64,000 nucleotides of DNA from Nocardia transvalensis (GTDB lineage: Bacteria > Actinomycetota > Actinomycetes > Mycobacteriales > Mycobacteriaceae). The stretch is from contig NZ_JADLQQ010000003.1 in the NCBI RefSeq assembly GCF_015477765.1, positions 682,001 through 746,000 on the forward strand, given 5' to 3'. The notes under the pieces are model-generated. The model did no database searches and was not told the DNA's origin. It was given only the letters and a program-made list of their open reading frames with translations. This document shows, piece by piece, positions 7,628-15,752 of the stretch; the stretch's first letter is position 1, and every line of letters starts with the position of its first letter. Position numbers and translations under genes: made by a program.

Positions 7628-8079
7628 TGCCGGACCCGAAATCGGAAGCGGCACTGTTCAGCACGGCGGCGATCACCTCGTTCAAGCTCAACGGCCAATT
7701 CCTCGCGATTGCAGAGGAATTGGCCCGCCCGGCGGGGATCACCGCCGCCTGGTGGCAGGTGCTCGGCGCGGTCCTGCACGAGCCCCTGCCGGTCGCCGGT
7801 ATCGCCCGCGAGATGGGCATCACCCGCCAGAGCGTGCAACGCATCGCGGACCTGTTGGTGGACAAGGGATTGGCCGAATACCGCCCGAACCCGGCCCACC
7901 GCCGCGCCAAACTAGTCGCCGTCACCGATGCCGGTCTCGCGGCGGTTCGTCGCATCACACCCAGGCACGCGGTGATCGCCGAACGCCTTGCGGCAGAACT
8001 GGGTACCGCGAAGCTCGCGCAGATCGTCGACGCTCTGACCACCCTCTCCGCGGCACTCGACGCGATCGACAGCGATTAG
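7627..8079 (+). CDS. MarR family transcriptional regulator
   Basis: A 150-residue winged-helix repressor-like protein. The recognition part is PVAGIAREMGITRQSVQRIADLLVDKG (about residues 56-82), followed by the wing YRPNPAHRRAKLVAVTDAG, which is the MarR pattern; flanking helices would form the dimer interface. It is translationally coupled to the DJ-1-like gene and probably represses the pair through the twin TGACA-N6-TGTCA palindromes upstream. Two cysteine-free helices flank the DNA-binding core, so redox sensing by cysteine is unlikely and a small-molecule ligand is more probable. Confidence 0.9.
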   Translation: MPDPKSEAALFSTAAITSFKLNGQFLAIAEELARPAGITAAWWQVLGAVLHEPLPVAGIAREMGITRQSVQRIADLLVDKGLAEYRPNPAHRRAKLVAVTDAGLAAVRRITPRHAVIAERLAAELGTAKLAQIVDALTTLSAALDAIDSD

Positions 8080-8088
8080 GGCCCGTGC

Positions 8089-8889
8089 TCAGACGGTGAA
8101 CGGATTGCTGGTCCGGCCCACCAGATCCGCCACCGAATCAATCACCAGCGTGGGCCGATAGGGGTACTGCTCCACCGACGCCCGCGTCGAAATACCCGAG
8201 GTGACCAGGATGGTGCGCATCCCCGCCTCGAGCCCGGAGATGACGTCGGTGTCCATGCGGTCACCGATCATCACCGTCGACTGGGAGTGCGCGCCGATCC
8301 GGCGCAGCGCCGACCTCATCATCAGCGGGTTCGGCTTGCCGACGTAATACGGATCCTTGCCGGTCGCCCGGGTGATGAGTGCGGCCACCGACCCCGTCGC
8401 GGGCAACAGCCCCTCGCGCGAGGGACCGGTCGCATCCGGATTCGTGGCAATGAAGTTGGCCCCCCGATCGACCAGGCGGATGGCGGTGGTGATCGCCTCG
8501 AACGAGTAGGTGCGCGTCTCGCCGAGCACCACGTAATCCGGATCGCTGTCGGTGAGCACGTACCCGATCTCGTGCAGGGCGGTGGTGAGGCCGGATTCTC
8601 CGACGACGTAGGCGGTCCCGCCCGGCTTCTGGTCGTTCAGGAAGGTTGCCGTCGCCAGCGCCGAGGTCCAGATCGACTCCGGTGGGATGTCCAGTCCGGT
8701 GTGTCGCAGGCGAGCCTGCAGGTCGCGTGGGGTGCGGATGGAGTTGTTGGTCAGCACGAGGAACGGGATGTCGTTGGACTGAAGTTCGGCCAGGAATTTG
8801 TCGGCCCCCGGCACCAGGTGGTCCTCATGCACCAGCACCCCGTCCATATCGGTCAGGTAGGACAGGATCGGCTCTTCGTCGGCAGTCAC
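8089..8889 (-). CDS. HAD-IIA family phosphatase (NagD-like)
   Basis: A 266-residue HAD hydrolase. Motif I is YLTDMDGVLV (D15, D17), motif II is FLVLTNNSIR and the conserved lysine is in YYVGKPNPLMM. Motif III/IV is VMIGDRMDTDVISGLEAG. The layout, with a large C2 cap between motifs II and III, is that of class IIA (NagD, 4-nitrophenylphosphatase, phosphoglycolate phosphatase). The substrate is probably a small phosphorylated sugar or nucleotide, but this is not resolved. The GTG start was chosen because homologues start close to the first strand; no strong ribosome-binding site precedes it. It is divergent from fgd. Confidence 0.87.
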   Translation of the reverse strand: MTADEEPILSYLTDMDGVLVHEDHLVPGADKFLAELQSNDIPFLVLTNNSIRTPRDLQARLRHTGLDIPPESIWTSALATATFLNDQKPGGTAYVVGESGLTTALHEIGYVLTDSDPDYVVLGETRTYSFEAITTAIRLVDRGANFIATNPDATGPSREGLLPATGSVAALITRATGKDPYYVGKPNPLMMRSALRRIGAHSQSTVMIGDRMDTDVISGLEAGMRTILVTSGISTRASVEQYPYRPTLVIDSVADLVGRTSNPFTV

Positions 8890-9064
8890 CAGCCAATTGT
8901 GAGCTATCAGCCTTCCTGATGTGGACAAGTCGGAAGCTTGCTTGCGCGGACTAAGGTCGAAGACGGCCGCAGCGGGGCGAAATACTTGGTCGCCGCCCAG
9001 CGCTGCACTCGGTCGACGGGGCACGACCCCCACCATGCAGGCGACAGCGAACAGGAGTGGCGCA

Positions 9065-10072
9065 GTGAGTGATCTCAAGCTCGGGTACAAGGCGTCGGCG
9101 GAGCAGTTCGGGCCTCGTGAGCTCGTCGAGCTCGGGGTCCTCGTCGAGGAGCACGGGCTCGACAGCGCCTCGGTCAGCGATCATTTCCAGCCGTGGCGGC
9201 ACAAGGGCGGGCATGCGCCGTTCTCCCTGGCGTGGATGACTGCCGTCGGCGAGCGGACCAAGCGAATCCAGCTGGGCACCTCAGTGCTGACGCCCACCTT
9301 CCGCTACAACCCGGCCGTGATCGCACAGGCCTTCGCGACCATGGGATTGCTGTATCCCGGCCGGGTCATGCTCGGCGTCGGCACCGGCGAGGCGCTGAAC
9401 GAGATCGCCACCGGCTACCAGGGCGAATGGCCGGAGTTCAAGGAGCGGTTCGCCCGCCTGCGCGAGGCGGTGGAGCTGATGCGCGCCCTGTGGACCGGTG
9501 AGCGCACCGATTTCGACGGGCAGTACTACCACACCGTCGGCGCCTCGATCTACGACGTGCCCAAGGACGGTATCCCGATCTACATCGCCGCCGGCGGTCC
9601 GCTGGTGGCCAAGTACGCGGGCCGCGCGGGCGACGGGTTCATCTGTACCTCCGGCAAGGGCATGGACCTGTACACCGAGAAGCTGATGCCCGCGGTGAAG
9701 GAGGGCGCGGAGAAGGCGGGCCGCAGCGTCGACGACATCGATCGCATGATCGAGATCAAGATCTCCTACGACACCGATCCCGAACTGGCGCTGGAGAATA
9801 CGCGCTTCTGGGCGCCGCTGTCGCTGACCCCGGAGCAGAAGCATTCGATCACCGACCCGATCGAGATGGAGGCCGCCGCCGACGCCCTGCCGATCGAGCA
9901 GATCGCCAAGCGATGGATCGTGGCCAGCGATCCGGACGAGGCCGTCGCGCAGATCAAGCCCTATATCGACGCGGGCTTGAACCACCTGGTCTTCCACGCT
10001 CCCGGCCACGACCAGCGGCGCTTCCTGGATCTGTTCCAGCGCGATCTGGCCCCCCGCCTGCGCGCGCTGTGA
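9065..10072 (+). CDS. fgd: F420-dependent glucose-6-phosphate dehydrogenase
   Basis: Reduces coenzyme F420 with glucose-6-phosphate, giving 6-phosphogluconolactone and F420H2, which feeds F420-dependent (DDN-like) reductases. GTG start after CAGGAG, 335 residues. Landmarks match M. tuberculosis Fgd1 closely: [20 protein letters not shown] at the N-terminus, then SDHFQPWRH with H40 and W44, [15 protein letters not shown] with E109, and [16 protein letters not shown] near the end. H40, W44 and E109 carry the same numbers as the catalytic residues I recall for Fgd1. In M. tuberculosis, pta follows directly; here about 10 kb intervene. Confidence 0.97.
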   Translation: MSDLKLGYKASAEQFGPRELVELGVLVEEHGLDSASVSDHFQPWRHKGGHAPFSLAWMTAVGERTKRIQLGTSVLTPTFRYNPAVIAQAFATMGLLYPGRVMLGVGTGEALNEIATGYQGEWPEFKERFARLREAVELMRALWTGERTDFDGQYYHTVGASIYDVPKDGIPIYIAAGGPLVAKYAGRAGDGFICTSGKGMDLYTEKLMPAVKEGAEKAGRSVDDIDRMIEIKISYDTDPELALENTRFWAPLSLTPEQKHSITDPIEMEAAADALPIEQIAKRWIVASDPDEAVAQIKPYIDAGLNHLVFHAPGHDQRRFLDLFQRDLAPRLRAL

Positions 10073-10105
10073 GTCGGCGGGCCGCCGCCCATCCCCGGCG
10101 GCGGC

Positions 10106-11515
10106 CTACCGGCCCAGGGATTGGCCGAGCATCATCTGAATAGCGGTCCTGGCGAAGTCGGGCAGTGCCGTCAGGTTGGCGGCATCGGCCAGAGTCGAGG
10201 GGACCGTGGTGGTCCGGCACCCTTCGGGCTGTATCGGTTGTCCGGACAGGGCCTTGTCCAGCCAGGCGAACATGCCGCCCGCGCCGGTCAGCATGACGAG
10301 AGTGTGGTCACTGAGCAGATCGGGCAGGGCATCGCGGACGTAGGTGATCGACGCCCCGTCGGCGCAGTAGTTGCCGACCATGGCGTCGACCGGGGCGATC
10401 GGGCTGACCTCGTCGTTGAGACCGTTGAAGACGTACAGCGGCATGGTCGGGGTGGCGACGGTGCCGCGCGCCCGTTCCGCAATGTGTTCGTGGATGACCG
10501 GATCGGCGAGGATCTGCGCCATCGGCACGGTCACCATGTCGTCCACCCGGCGGAACATATTCTTCAGGACGGTCTCACCGACACATTCCCGCCCGGCGCC
10601 CGCGACGACGGCCCGCCCGAGCGGAGTCAGATATCCGTCCAACCGGGAGGCGAACTCCTCGGAATCCTTCGCCAGGGCCGCCATGCCGATCGGCAGCAGT
10701 CCGCCCAGCAGTCGTCCGTTCGCCGTGTGCAAGGCCGCCGCGAGGTCGGCCACCGGTCCGCCGATCGCCGCGCCGGTGATGTTCAGCTCCGGCGCATACT
10801 GCTGCTGCAATTCCGCGGCCCAGTCGGTGGTGATACCGCCGCCGGAGTAACCGCCCATCGCGACTGTGGTTGCGGTGCCGGGCAATCCGAGCGGGGCGAA
10901 GTTCTCTGCGGCCCGAATCCCGTCGAGCGCCGTGTAGCCCATCACCCGCGGCGTGAGGAAGTGATTATCGATACCGCTGGCGTCCGGGATCGAGACGGCA
11001 TAGCCTTTCGCCAGGGCCGAGGCGGTGAGGACGAATTCTATCGACGGAAGCGCCCACGCGGATTCCTTGGCGGCGTTGAAGATATCCATCGGGTTGCTGT
11101 TGAGCAGCGAGTAGGACGGCATGCACGCGCGCTGCATGGAGTCGTAGGCCATGTGATACGACAGCAGCGCACGGGATTTCGGCGCACCCTCGGGAATCAT
11201 GACCGTGGTGACCGAGGCATAGGGCGACCCGTCGGAATCGGTTGTGCGGTACAGCAACTGCCAGCTCTGCGCATGAACCGGAAAGAGGTCCAGCGCTTTG
11301 ACCACGACCGGTCGGCTCCGCAAAATCGTTCCGGGAGTGGTGTTTTCGTAGCCCTCGGGCGGTGTGTAGAACGGATCGTCGTCGCCCTCGGCGATGGCGG
11401 AAGCCGATGGCTCCGCCGAGACCTTCGGCGCCGTCATCCCCCCTGCTACGACGGTCAAACTGAGCGCCAACACCATTGTCACCCAACCCCATCGGCGACC
11501 GGATACACCCCTCAT
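10106..11515 (-). CDS. secreted lipase, LIP (secretory lipase) family, paralogue 1
   Basis: A 469-residue exported esterase/lipase. The signal peptide (hydrophobic core about residues 11-28) ends at VSA-EP. The mature start DPFYTPPEGYENTTPGTILR is the signature shared with the other two lipases of this window. The nucleophile elbow is GGYSGGG (S224), with a charge-relay candidate Asp in NGLNDEVSP and His in LLSDHTLVM. The upstream GTG at 11551 would add 12 residues; the ATG is preferred because GGGGACA precedes it and the signal peptide then starts normally. A divergent TetR gene and a CAAGTCATTGACTTG palindrome lie between the two starts, so local repression is likely. Confidence 0.9.
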   Translation of the reverse strand: MRGVSGRRWGWVTMVLALSLTVVAGGMTAPKVSAEPSASAIAEGDDDPFYTPPEGYENTTPGTILRSRPVVVKALDLFPVHAQSWQLLYRTTDSDGSPYASVTTVMIPEGAPKSRALLSYHMAYDSMQRACMPSYSLLNSNPMDIFNAAKESAWALPSIEFVLTASALAKGYAVSIPDASGIDNHFLTPRVMGYTALDGIRAAENFAPLGLPGTATTVAMGGYSGGGITTDWAAELQQQYAPELNITGAAIGGPVADLAAALHTANGRLLGGLLPIGMAALAKDSEEFASRLDGYLTPLGRAVVAGAGRECVGETVLKNMFRRVDDMVTVPMAQILADPVIHEHIAERARGTVATPTMPLYVFNGLNDEVSPIAPVDAMVGNYCADGASITYVRDALPDLLSDHTLVMLTGAGGMFAWLDKALSGQPIQPEGCRTTTVPSTLADAANLTALPDFARTAIQMMLGQSLGR

Positions 11516-11668
11516 TGCCTGTCCCCATCTCTTCCGCTCACCGTTGAACACTCAGTGCGCAAGGCATCGGGTCGAGTCGTGTCCGCCCCCGATTCGTGCA
11601 GAACTCCCATCGCCTCGAAGCTTGTGACCCGAGACACATCGACGCTAAGTTCCAAGTCGTTGCACTGT

Positions 11669-11683
11669 CAAGTCATTGACTTG
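11669..11683. promoter_or_regulatory. candidate TetR operator between lipase 1 and its TetR gene
   Basis: Perfect palindrome CAAGTCATTGACTTG in the divergent intergenic region. A half-site-like CAAGTCG lies 10 bases upstream (11653-11659). It is 39 bases from the TetR ATG, where a bound repressor would cover that gene's promoter. Confidence 0.55.
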
Positions 11684-11721
11684 GTAGTCGGGATGCTGCT
11701 ACCGGGATTAGCCTGAGCCGC

Positions 11722-12363
11722 ATGGCATCGCAGTCTCCCCGACCGGCGCGGCGCAGCCAGGCAGAACGGCGTGCCGCGACTCGTACGGCACTGCTGGACG
11801 CGACCATCACCAGCCTGTGCGAGGTCGGCTACACCGCCACCACCACCCGTGGCGTTGCCGAACGCGCCGGAGTCAGCCAAGGCGCACAGCAACATCATTT
11901 CCCGTCCAAGGCCGCGCTGGTCGACGCCGCGCTGGCCCGCTTGGCTCAGCAACTGGCCGAGGATGCCCTGCTGCAACTGACACCCGACGGCGGCACCGAA
12001 ATCGAGAGATGCCAACAACTCCTGGACTTCCTGTGGCAGTTGCACAACCTGCCGATCGCCCCCGCGGTCATGGAACTGTTCGTACTCACCCGCACCGATC
12101 CAGAAATCCGCGACCGCATGTCCACCACCCTCGAAACCGCTTTGAACCTGATGCATTCCGTTGCCGCCCAACGGGTACCGGAGTTGTCGGCTCGACCCGG
12201 CTTCCCCCAGTGGCTTCTGCTGGCCGTCGCGGCCATGCGGGGGATGGTGATCCTCGAGCCCGTAGCCCCTTCGAACCCCGGGCTCTCTTGGGAACAGGCA
12301 CGATCACAACTGATGTCCGCCCTCACGGGCCTGAATGAGAGCCGTCGGTACGAGAGTCGGTAA
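11722..12363 (+). CDS. TetR family transcriptional regulator
   Basis: A 213-residue regulator. The helix-turn-helix is TTRGVAERAGVSQGAQQHHFPSKAAL (split here as TTRGVAERAGVSQGAQ then HHFPSKAAL, about residues 42-66), preceded by a basic arm (ARRSQAERRAATRTALLDA). The C-terminal ligand domain has no recognised family. It is divergent from the lipase 1 gene, with a palindrome in between, so it most likely controls that lipase and itself. The ligand is unknown but plausibly an acyl chain or acyl-CoA released by lipolysis. Confidence 0.9.
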   Translation: MASQSPRPARRSQAERRAATRTALLDATITSLCEVGYTATTTRGVAERAGVSQGAQQHHFPSKAALVDAALARLAQQLAEDALLQLTPDGGTEIERCQQLLDFLWQLHNLPIAPAVMELFVLTRTDPEIRDRMSTTLETALNLMHSVAAQRVPELSARPGFPQWLLLAVAAMRGMVILEPVAPSNPGLSWEQARSQLMSALTGLNESRRYESR

Positions 12364-12382
12364 CGCGAGGATCGGTTGCTCG

Positions 12383-12829
12383 TTACTCGGTGTGGATCGG
12401 AGTTGTCTGGGCCAGGGCGATTTTCCAGCCGTCGGGGGTTCGTGTGGTCACGTACGTGAGGGCGCCGGTGGCGGCTGGGAGCGGGTCGGCGTCCGGGCGT
12501 CGGTCGTGGACTGTTTTGAGGCAGCTGACGAGGACGGCGTCGGAGGTCAGCGGGCGTATGTCGATGATCTCGACGCTGGTGCGGACATCTCTGAGCGGGC
12601 TGCCGAGGGCGGCGCTCATCGCAGACTCGAAGGCATCGCGCCCGAACAGGCGGCGGCCATAGAAGTTCACGATCACCGTCGCCTCGGTGTGCAGGCCCGG
12701 GAGTACGGCGGGCTCGGTCTGAGACCGGTCGGCTAAGGCGATCAGGTCACGAATGGCGTGCTCATCCTCGGCCGACAGCAAGGTCTTTCCGTCGGACGCG
12801 GCCGTCCCAGGAGTGTTGATCGAAGTCAT
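12383..12829 (-). CDS. SgcJ/EcaC family NTF2-like protein
   Basis: A 148-residue cone-shaped NTF2-fold protein of the SgcJ/EcaC/SnoaL-like group. It shows the helix DEHAIRDLIALADRSQ, the strand VIVNFYGRRLFGRDAFESAM and the terminal strands TYVTTRTPDGWKIALAQTTP. Members occur beside polyketide and catabolic genes as oxidoreductases, cyclases or mere small-molecule binders. No catalytic residues can be assigned and no biosynthetic genes are near, so the function is open. It converges on the TetR gene with only 19 bases between the stops. Confidence 0.75.
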   Translation of the reverse strand: MTSINTPGTAASDGKTLLSAEDEHAIRDLIALADRSQTEPAVLPGLHTEATVIVNFYGRRLFGRDAFESAMSAALGSPLRDVRTSVEIIDIRPLTSDAVLVSCLKTVHDRRPDADPLPAATGALTYVTTRTPDGWKIALAQTTPIHTE

Positions 12830-12863
12830 GCAACGCAGTATTCGACCTGAACCTCAGTCGAGG

Positions 12864-13067
12864 TCAACACCGCGATGCGAATGCCGTCGCGCTCGCAAGG
12901 AAGGCATCCCACTCACCCGGGGTGAAGATCAGCGCGGGACCTGCGGGGTTCTTGGAGTCACGCACGCCAACCATGCCGCGATCGAGGAACGCCACCTCTA
13001 CACAGTCTTGGCCCCCACCGCTGCGGCTGCTCTTGAACCAGCGAGCTTCGGATAGGTCAACGTTCAC
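12864..13067 (-). CDS. DUF397 domain protein (partner of Scr1-type regulator)
   Basis: A 67-residue protein with the DUF397 core: ARWFKSSRSGGGQDCVEVA, VGVRDSKNPAGPALIFTPGEWDAFL. The GTG start lies inside the 3' end of the DUF5753 regulator gene (11-base overlap), so the two are translationally coupled. In Streptomyces such pairs (helix-turn-helix regulator plus DUF397 small protein) act like regulator and partner/antitoxin-like modulators of differentiation. The target here could be the secretion cassette read in the opposite direction. The function is inferred from the pairing only. Confidence 0.85.
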   Translation of the reverse strand: MNVDLSEARWFKSSRSGGGQDCVEVAFLDRGMVGVRDSKNPAGPALIFTPGEWDAFLASATAFASRC

Positions 13068-13944
13068 GCTCGAACTCCCTTGCTACCTCACGCAACAGGT
13101 CCCGGCTCGGCCGAGTATCCAAGGCGGCACGCTGAATTGTCGCGTACGCCTCACGGTACTTGTCTACATCAGCACCGTCCTCGAAGTACATCGCGCCGGT
13201 GAAGGCCTCTGCGTAGACCAAGGTCGGCTCCAGAGGTTCGCCCCTCTTGTTCTGGCCGAAGCTCAGGATCGTGAACGGGCCGGTCGACATTCCAACCGGC
13301 AGCCCGGCCCGAAAGGGGAGTATTCGTATATCGATGTTGGGCCTCGTGCTCAGGTCGGCAAGGTGGCGATCTTGGGCAGCCATCAACGTCTTCGACCCCA
13401 CTACGGTCCGAATGGCAGACTCGTGGAAGATGACGGCCAGCGATGCGGGCCGAATCTTGTGCAAGATGACACCCTGTCGCCTCACTCGCAGTTCAACCCG
13501 TTTGTCCAACTGCTCCTCCGTGTTGTCCGGAAAGTAGAGCCGGTCGAGGGAGCGGGCGTAGTCGGGTGTCTGCAGTAGGCCGGGTATCGAGCACGGTTGA
13601 AATGACGCCAACTCGCGTGCCGACGACTCCAGGCCCATGTAGACATCGAAGTTCGGTGAGATCAACGCACCGTACTTCTGCCACCAGTTCTTCACGGCGG
13701 TTTGTTCCGCCAGGGCGATCAGGTCGGCGGTCTCGTCCGGTGGTAGCTGGTAGATCTCGCACAGCACTGCGATGTCATGGGTACGGACGTTCTCGATCTG
13801 GCCCTTCTCGAGCCGCTGGAGCGAGGACTTGCTCCATTGCATCAGCCCCGCCGCTTCCACCAGCGTCATCCCGATGGCCAACCGGGCATCTCGCAGGTGC
13901 CGACCGAGTTGCCGCCGCGGAAGCGTGCTGTCTCCCTCGGACAT
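13057..13944 (-). CDS. Scr1-family helix-turn-helix regulator (XRE HTH plus DUF5753)
   Basis: A 295-residue protein with an ATG start after GGGGGAA. The N-terminal Xre-type HTH is LGRHLRDARLAIGMTLVEAA followed by LMQWSKSSLQRLEKGQ (about residues 14-50). The C-terminal DUF5753 includes LISPNFDVYMGLESSARELA, FQPCSIPGLLQTPDYARSL and an IDIRILPFRAGLPVGM segment. This is the Scr1/WhiJ-like type found in dozens of copies in filamentous actinobacteria, usually beside a DUF397 gene, as here. It is divergent from the secretion-cassette genes, and three TGGGA-type boxes lie in the gap, so it may regulate the cassette and itself. Confidence 0.9.
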   Translation of the reverse strand: MSEGDSTLPRRQLGRHLRDARLAIGMTLVEAAGLMQWSKSSLQRLEKGQIENVRTHDIAVLCEIYQLPPDETADLIALAEQTAVKNWWQKYGALISPNFDVYMGLESSARELASFQPCSIPGLLQTPDYARSLDRLYFPDNTEEQLDKRVELRVRRQGVILHKIRPASLAVIFHESAIRTVVGSKTLMAAQDRHLADLSTRPNIDIRILPFRAGLPVGMSTGPFTILSFGQNKRGEPLEPTLVYAEAFTGAMYFEDGADVDKYREAYATIQRAALDTRPSRDLLREVAREFERER

Positions 13945-14248
13945 CGGTGTTCCCCCTAGCAATAGTTGTGTTTTCCCCAGCTGGGAAATTCTGGCACCGC
14001 GAGCGGTACTTGTGCTGGGAAAATCGCGAGATTCTTGGGATTCCCAGTTCTTCCTTCCTTGCTGAGGTCGGTGCGGTCTGCTGTGTACAGGGGTCGAGCG
14101 GACAGTAACCATCGCGGCTGCAGCCGGGCGATGCCGTTCCAGAACCGCTGCTGTGCAAGCGGACTCGTACGACATCGCTGTGCTCTGGTCTGTGATGCAC
14201 TCGGCCGCCGCTCAATCCGATCACTACCGAGAACAGGGAGACGCGGCT
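13945..14248. promoter_or_regulatory. divergent control region with three TGGGA boxes
   Basis: A 304-base gap between the Scr1-type regulator and the cassette's first gene. It holds TTTTCCCCAGCTGGGAAATT (13971-13990, core palindrome CCCAGCTGGG), GCTGGGAAAATC (14014-14025) and TGGGATTCCCA (14036-14046, palindrome). The spacing of the GGGA cores is about 31 and 22 bases. These look like operator sites. The rest (14060-14248) shows no further clear signal apart from AGGGAG before the next gene. Confidence 0.55.
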
Positions 14249-14503
14249 ATGAACATCAGGAGACCACAAGCGCTGACTCGTGCCGGAGCCGAGATGGCTG
14301 TGTTGGTGGTGCTTGCACCGGGTGGGCAGCTTACTGTGCGGCAGTTGGCTGTTCAGGCGGGACTTACCGGGTGGGCTACGCGGGGTGTGATTTCCAGGTT
14401 GGAAATTCGTGGGTTGGTGGTTCCCGATCCGCGGCGGGCACGGTGGCGGATCACCGAGCGGGGGATGGCTTTGGTTGCTGCCAAACGTAAGCGGTACGTC
14501 TGA
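14249..14503 (+). CDS. small winged-helix DNA-binding-like protein
   Basis: An 84-residue protein. ATG after AGGGAG; the frame is open upstream, but that extension has no ribosome-binding site. The sequence TRAGAEMAVLVVLAPGGQLT, VRQLAVQAGLTGWATRGVIS, RLEIRGLVVPDPRRARWRIT is a compact wHTH: three helices plus a two-strand wing, resembling MarR/phage-type domains without dimerisation helices. It opens a co-oriented run of seven small genes that ends with espG. It may be a local activator/repressor of that run or a remnant of a larger regulator. Confidence 0.65.
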   Translation: MNIRRPQALTRAGAEMAVLVVLAPGGQLTVRQLAVQAGLTGWATRGVISRLEIRGLVVPDPRRARWRITERGMALVAAKRKRYV

Positions 14504-14522
14504 CGATCTGTGGGGGCTGGAA

Positions 14523-14789
14523 ATGGACGATTTGCGCCGGACCGAGGCCGAGGGGCTCAGGGTGACGTGGCGGCTGGAGGGGCACCATGGGATTCGGATT
14601 CTGCAGGTGCGCAAGGTGTCCGACGGCTCGGTGGTGGTGTCTTTCGGGCCGGGCAACCATCCTGACCTGGCCGCGGCACGTGAGTTGCTACCCGATCTGG
14701 CCAAGCTCTGGGACGCGGTTCGGCGCGACTTCTGGGCCGTTTTCATTCCGCCACATCCGAATACGCCCAGCGGAGGGGACTCGGCGTGA
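14523..14789 (+). CDS. hypothetical protein, 88 residues
   Basis: Not recognised. ATG after GGGGGCTGG. Predicted alternation: two or three strands (LRVTWRLEGHHGIRILQVRK, VVVSFG) then a helix (LAAARELLPDLAKLWDAVRRD) and a Pro-rich tail. It has no signal peptide or membrane segment, so it is cytoplasmic. It lies 19 bases after the wHTH gene and its last codons overlap the GTG of the DUF3558-like gene, so it is part of the cassette. A chaperone-like or adaptor role would fit the size and context but is speculation. Confidence 0.55.
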   Translation: MDDLRRTEAEGLRVTWRLEGHHGIRILQVRKVSDGSVVVSFGPGNHPDLAAARELLPDLAKLWDAVRRDFWAVFIPPHPNTPSGGDSA

Positions 14790-15214
14790 ACGGTAATGCA
14801 TTGTGGGATCCCTGCGGTCTCGGCGACGAAGTGTGGCGGCAGGTCGGAGTGGATCCGGCGACGCTGCGCTCCGACATAGGCGGAATCGCTCGCATCGAGG
14901 GGTTCAAAAGATGTGGCGGCATCGATGTCGAACGGACCTGTGCCGTGGACATCTGGGCACAAATCTATACCGTCGAGGACTTCCGGCGGAAGGAGGTGGG
15001 CACGGAATTCATTCCGATCAGCATCGCGGGTCGGGAGGGGCTGCGTTATCGCCCGATTTGTGACCGGACCGGACAACAATGCAGCCTGCTGTTCCCCGCG
15101 GCTGTCGGGTCGTTCAGCATCGAGGTGCTGAAGTTGGACCCCCGCGGCCCCGTGGACCCATGTGCCCGCGCTATCGAAGTGGCGACGGTTGTAGTACCAC
15201 TACTACCCCTATGA
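14786..15214 (+). CDS. DUF3558-like domain protein lacking a signal peptide
   Basis: A 142-residue protein starting with GTG in an overlap with the previous gene. It begins directly with the DUF3558 mature-domain pattern ALWDPCGLGDEVWRQVGVDP and carries the characteristic scattered cysteines (FKRCGGID, ERTCAVDIW, PICDRTGQQCSLL, PCARAIEVA). DUF3558 proteins are normally exported lipoproteins, yet no lipobox or hydrophobic leader precedes the domain, and the same frame is closed by a stop about 125 bases upstream. It is therefore either cytoplasmic, exported by another route such as ESX, or a truncated duplicate of the lipoprotein encoded 0.5 kb downstream. Confidence 0.6.
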   Translation: MNGNALWDPCGLGDEVWRQVGVDPATLRSDIGGIARIEGFKRCGGIDVERTCAVDIWAQIYTVEDFRRKEVGTEFIPISIAGREGLRYRPICDRTGQQCSLLFPAAVGSFSIEVLKLDPRGPVDPCARAIEVATVVVPLLPL

Positions 15215-15353
15215 CCAGCACAGATTGCCCCCTCCAAGCCGCCTTCGGTGTAACCCTCCGGTATCGTCCACATGTCGTAGTTCACTGCTAGGCTTCCACC
15301 CAACCGAGGCTGGGTCGGGTCGAAACCAAGACGGACCGAGGGGGTGAGCGGCC

Positions 15354-15752
15354 ATGGCTGAACCGGGTAAGGGGCTACCGGACAAGGGGCAGGGGAACGC
15401 CCAGGCGGCGTACGACGCGGCTGTCGCGGGGGAGTTCCGGATGCCCGATGAAGGGGCCGTACGGCTTGCAGCCGCTTGTGACAGGCTGGTTTCAGGGCTG
15501 CAGGAAGTGATTCGTCTGGCTGAGCACTTGAACCGGGTATCCGGATTTCCCGCGCTGCCTTCCGGGGAGGGGTTGACGCGGGGCTTCGGAGCAAAGGGGC
15601 AGGAGTGTCTCGACACCCTTGTCGCATTTCAGGAGGCTGCGCTCCGCTACAAGGCGGCCTATCTGGCAGCCGGGAAGAAGTTCCCTGAGGCCGAGGCCGC
15701 GAACCGCGCCGCGATTCAGCGGGTGGCTCAATATGTGGAGGGAAACAAGTGA
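15354..15752 (+). CDS. helical WXG100-like small protein of the ESX cassette
   Basis: A 132-residue, almost entirely alpha-helical protein (Ala/Glu/Leu-rich from residue 17 on) with a break at the Gly/Pro-rich loop VSGFPALPSGEGLTRGFGAK, i.e. a helical hairpin as in ESX substrates, but without a canonical WxG in that loop. No signal peptide. Good GGGGGTGAGCGGCC ribosome-binding region. Its stop overlaps the GTG of the DUF3558 lipoprotein gene. By position (between DUF3558 genes and a PPE-like/EspG pair) it is a candidate ESX-secreted partner protein. The match is by shape and context, not by a diagnostic motif. Confidence 0.6.
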   Translation: MAEPGKGLPDKGQGNAQAAYDAAVAGEFRMPDEGAVRLAAACDRLVSGLQEVIRLAEHLNRVSGFPALPSGEGLTRGFGAKGQECLDTLVAFQEAALRYKAAYLAAGKKFPEAEAANRAAIQRVAQYVEGNK

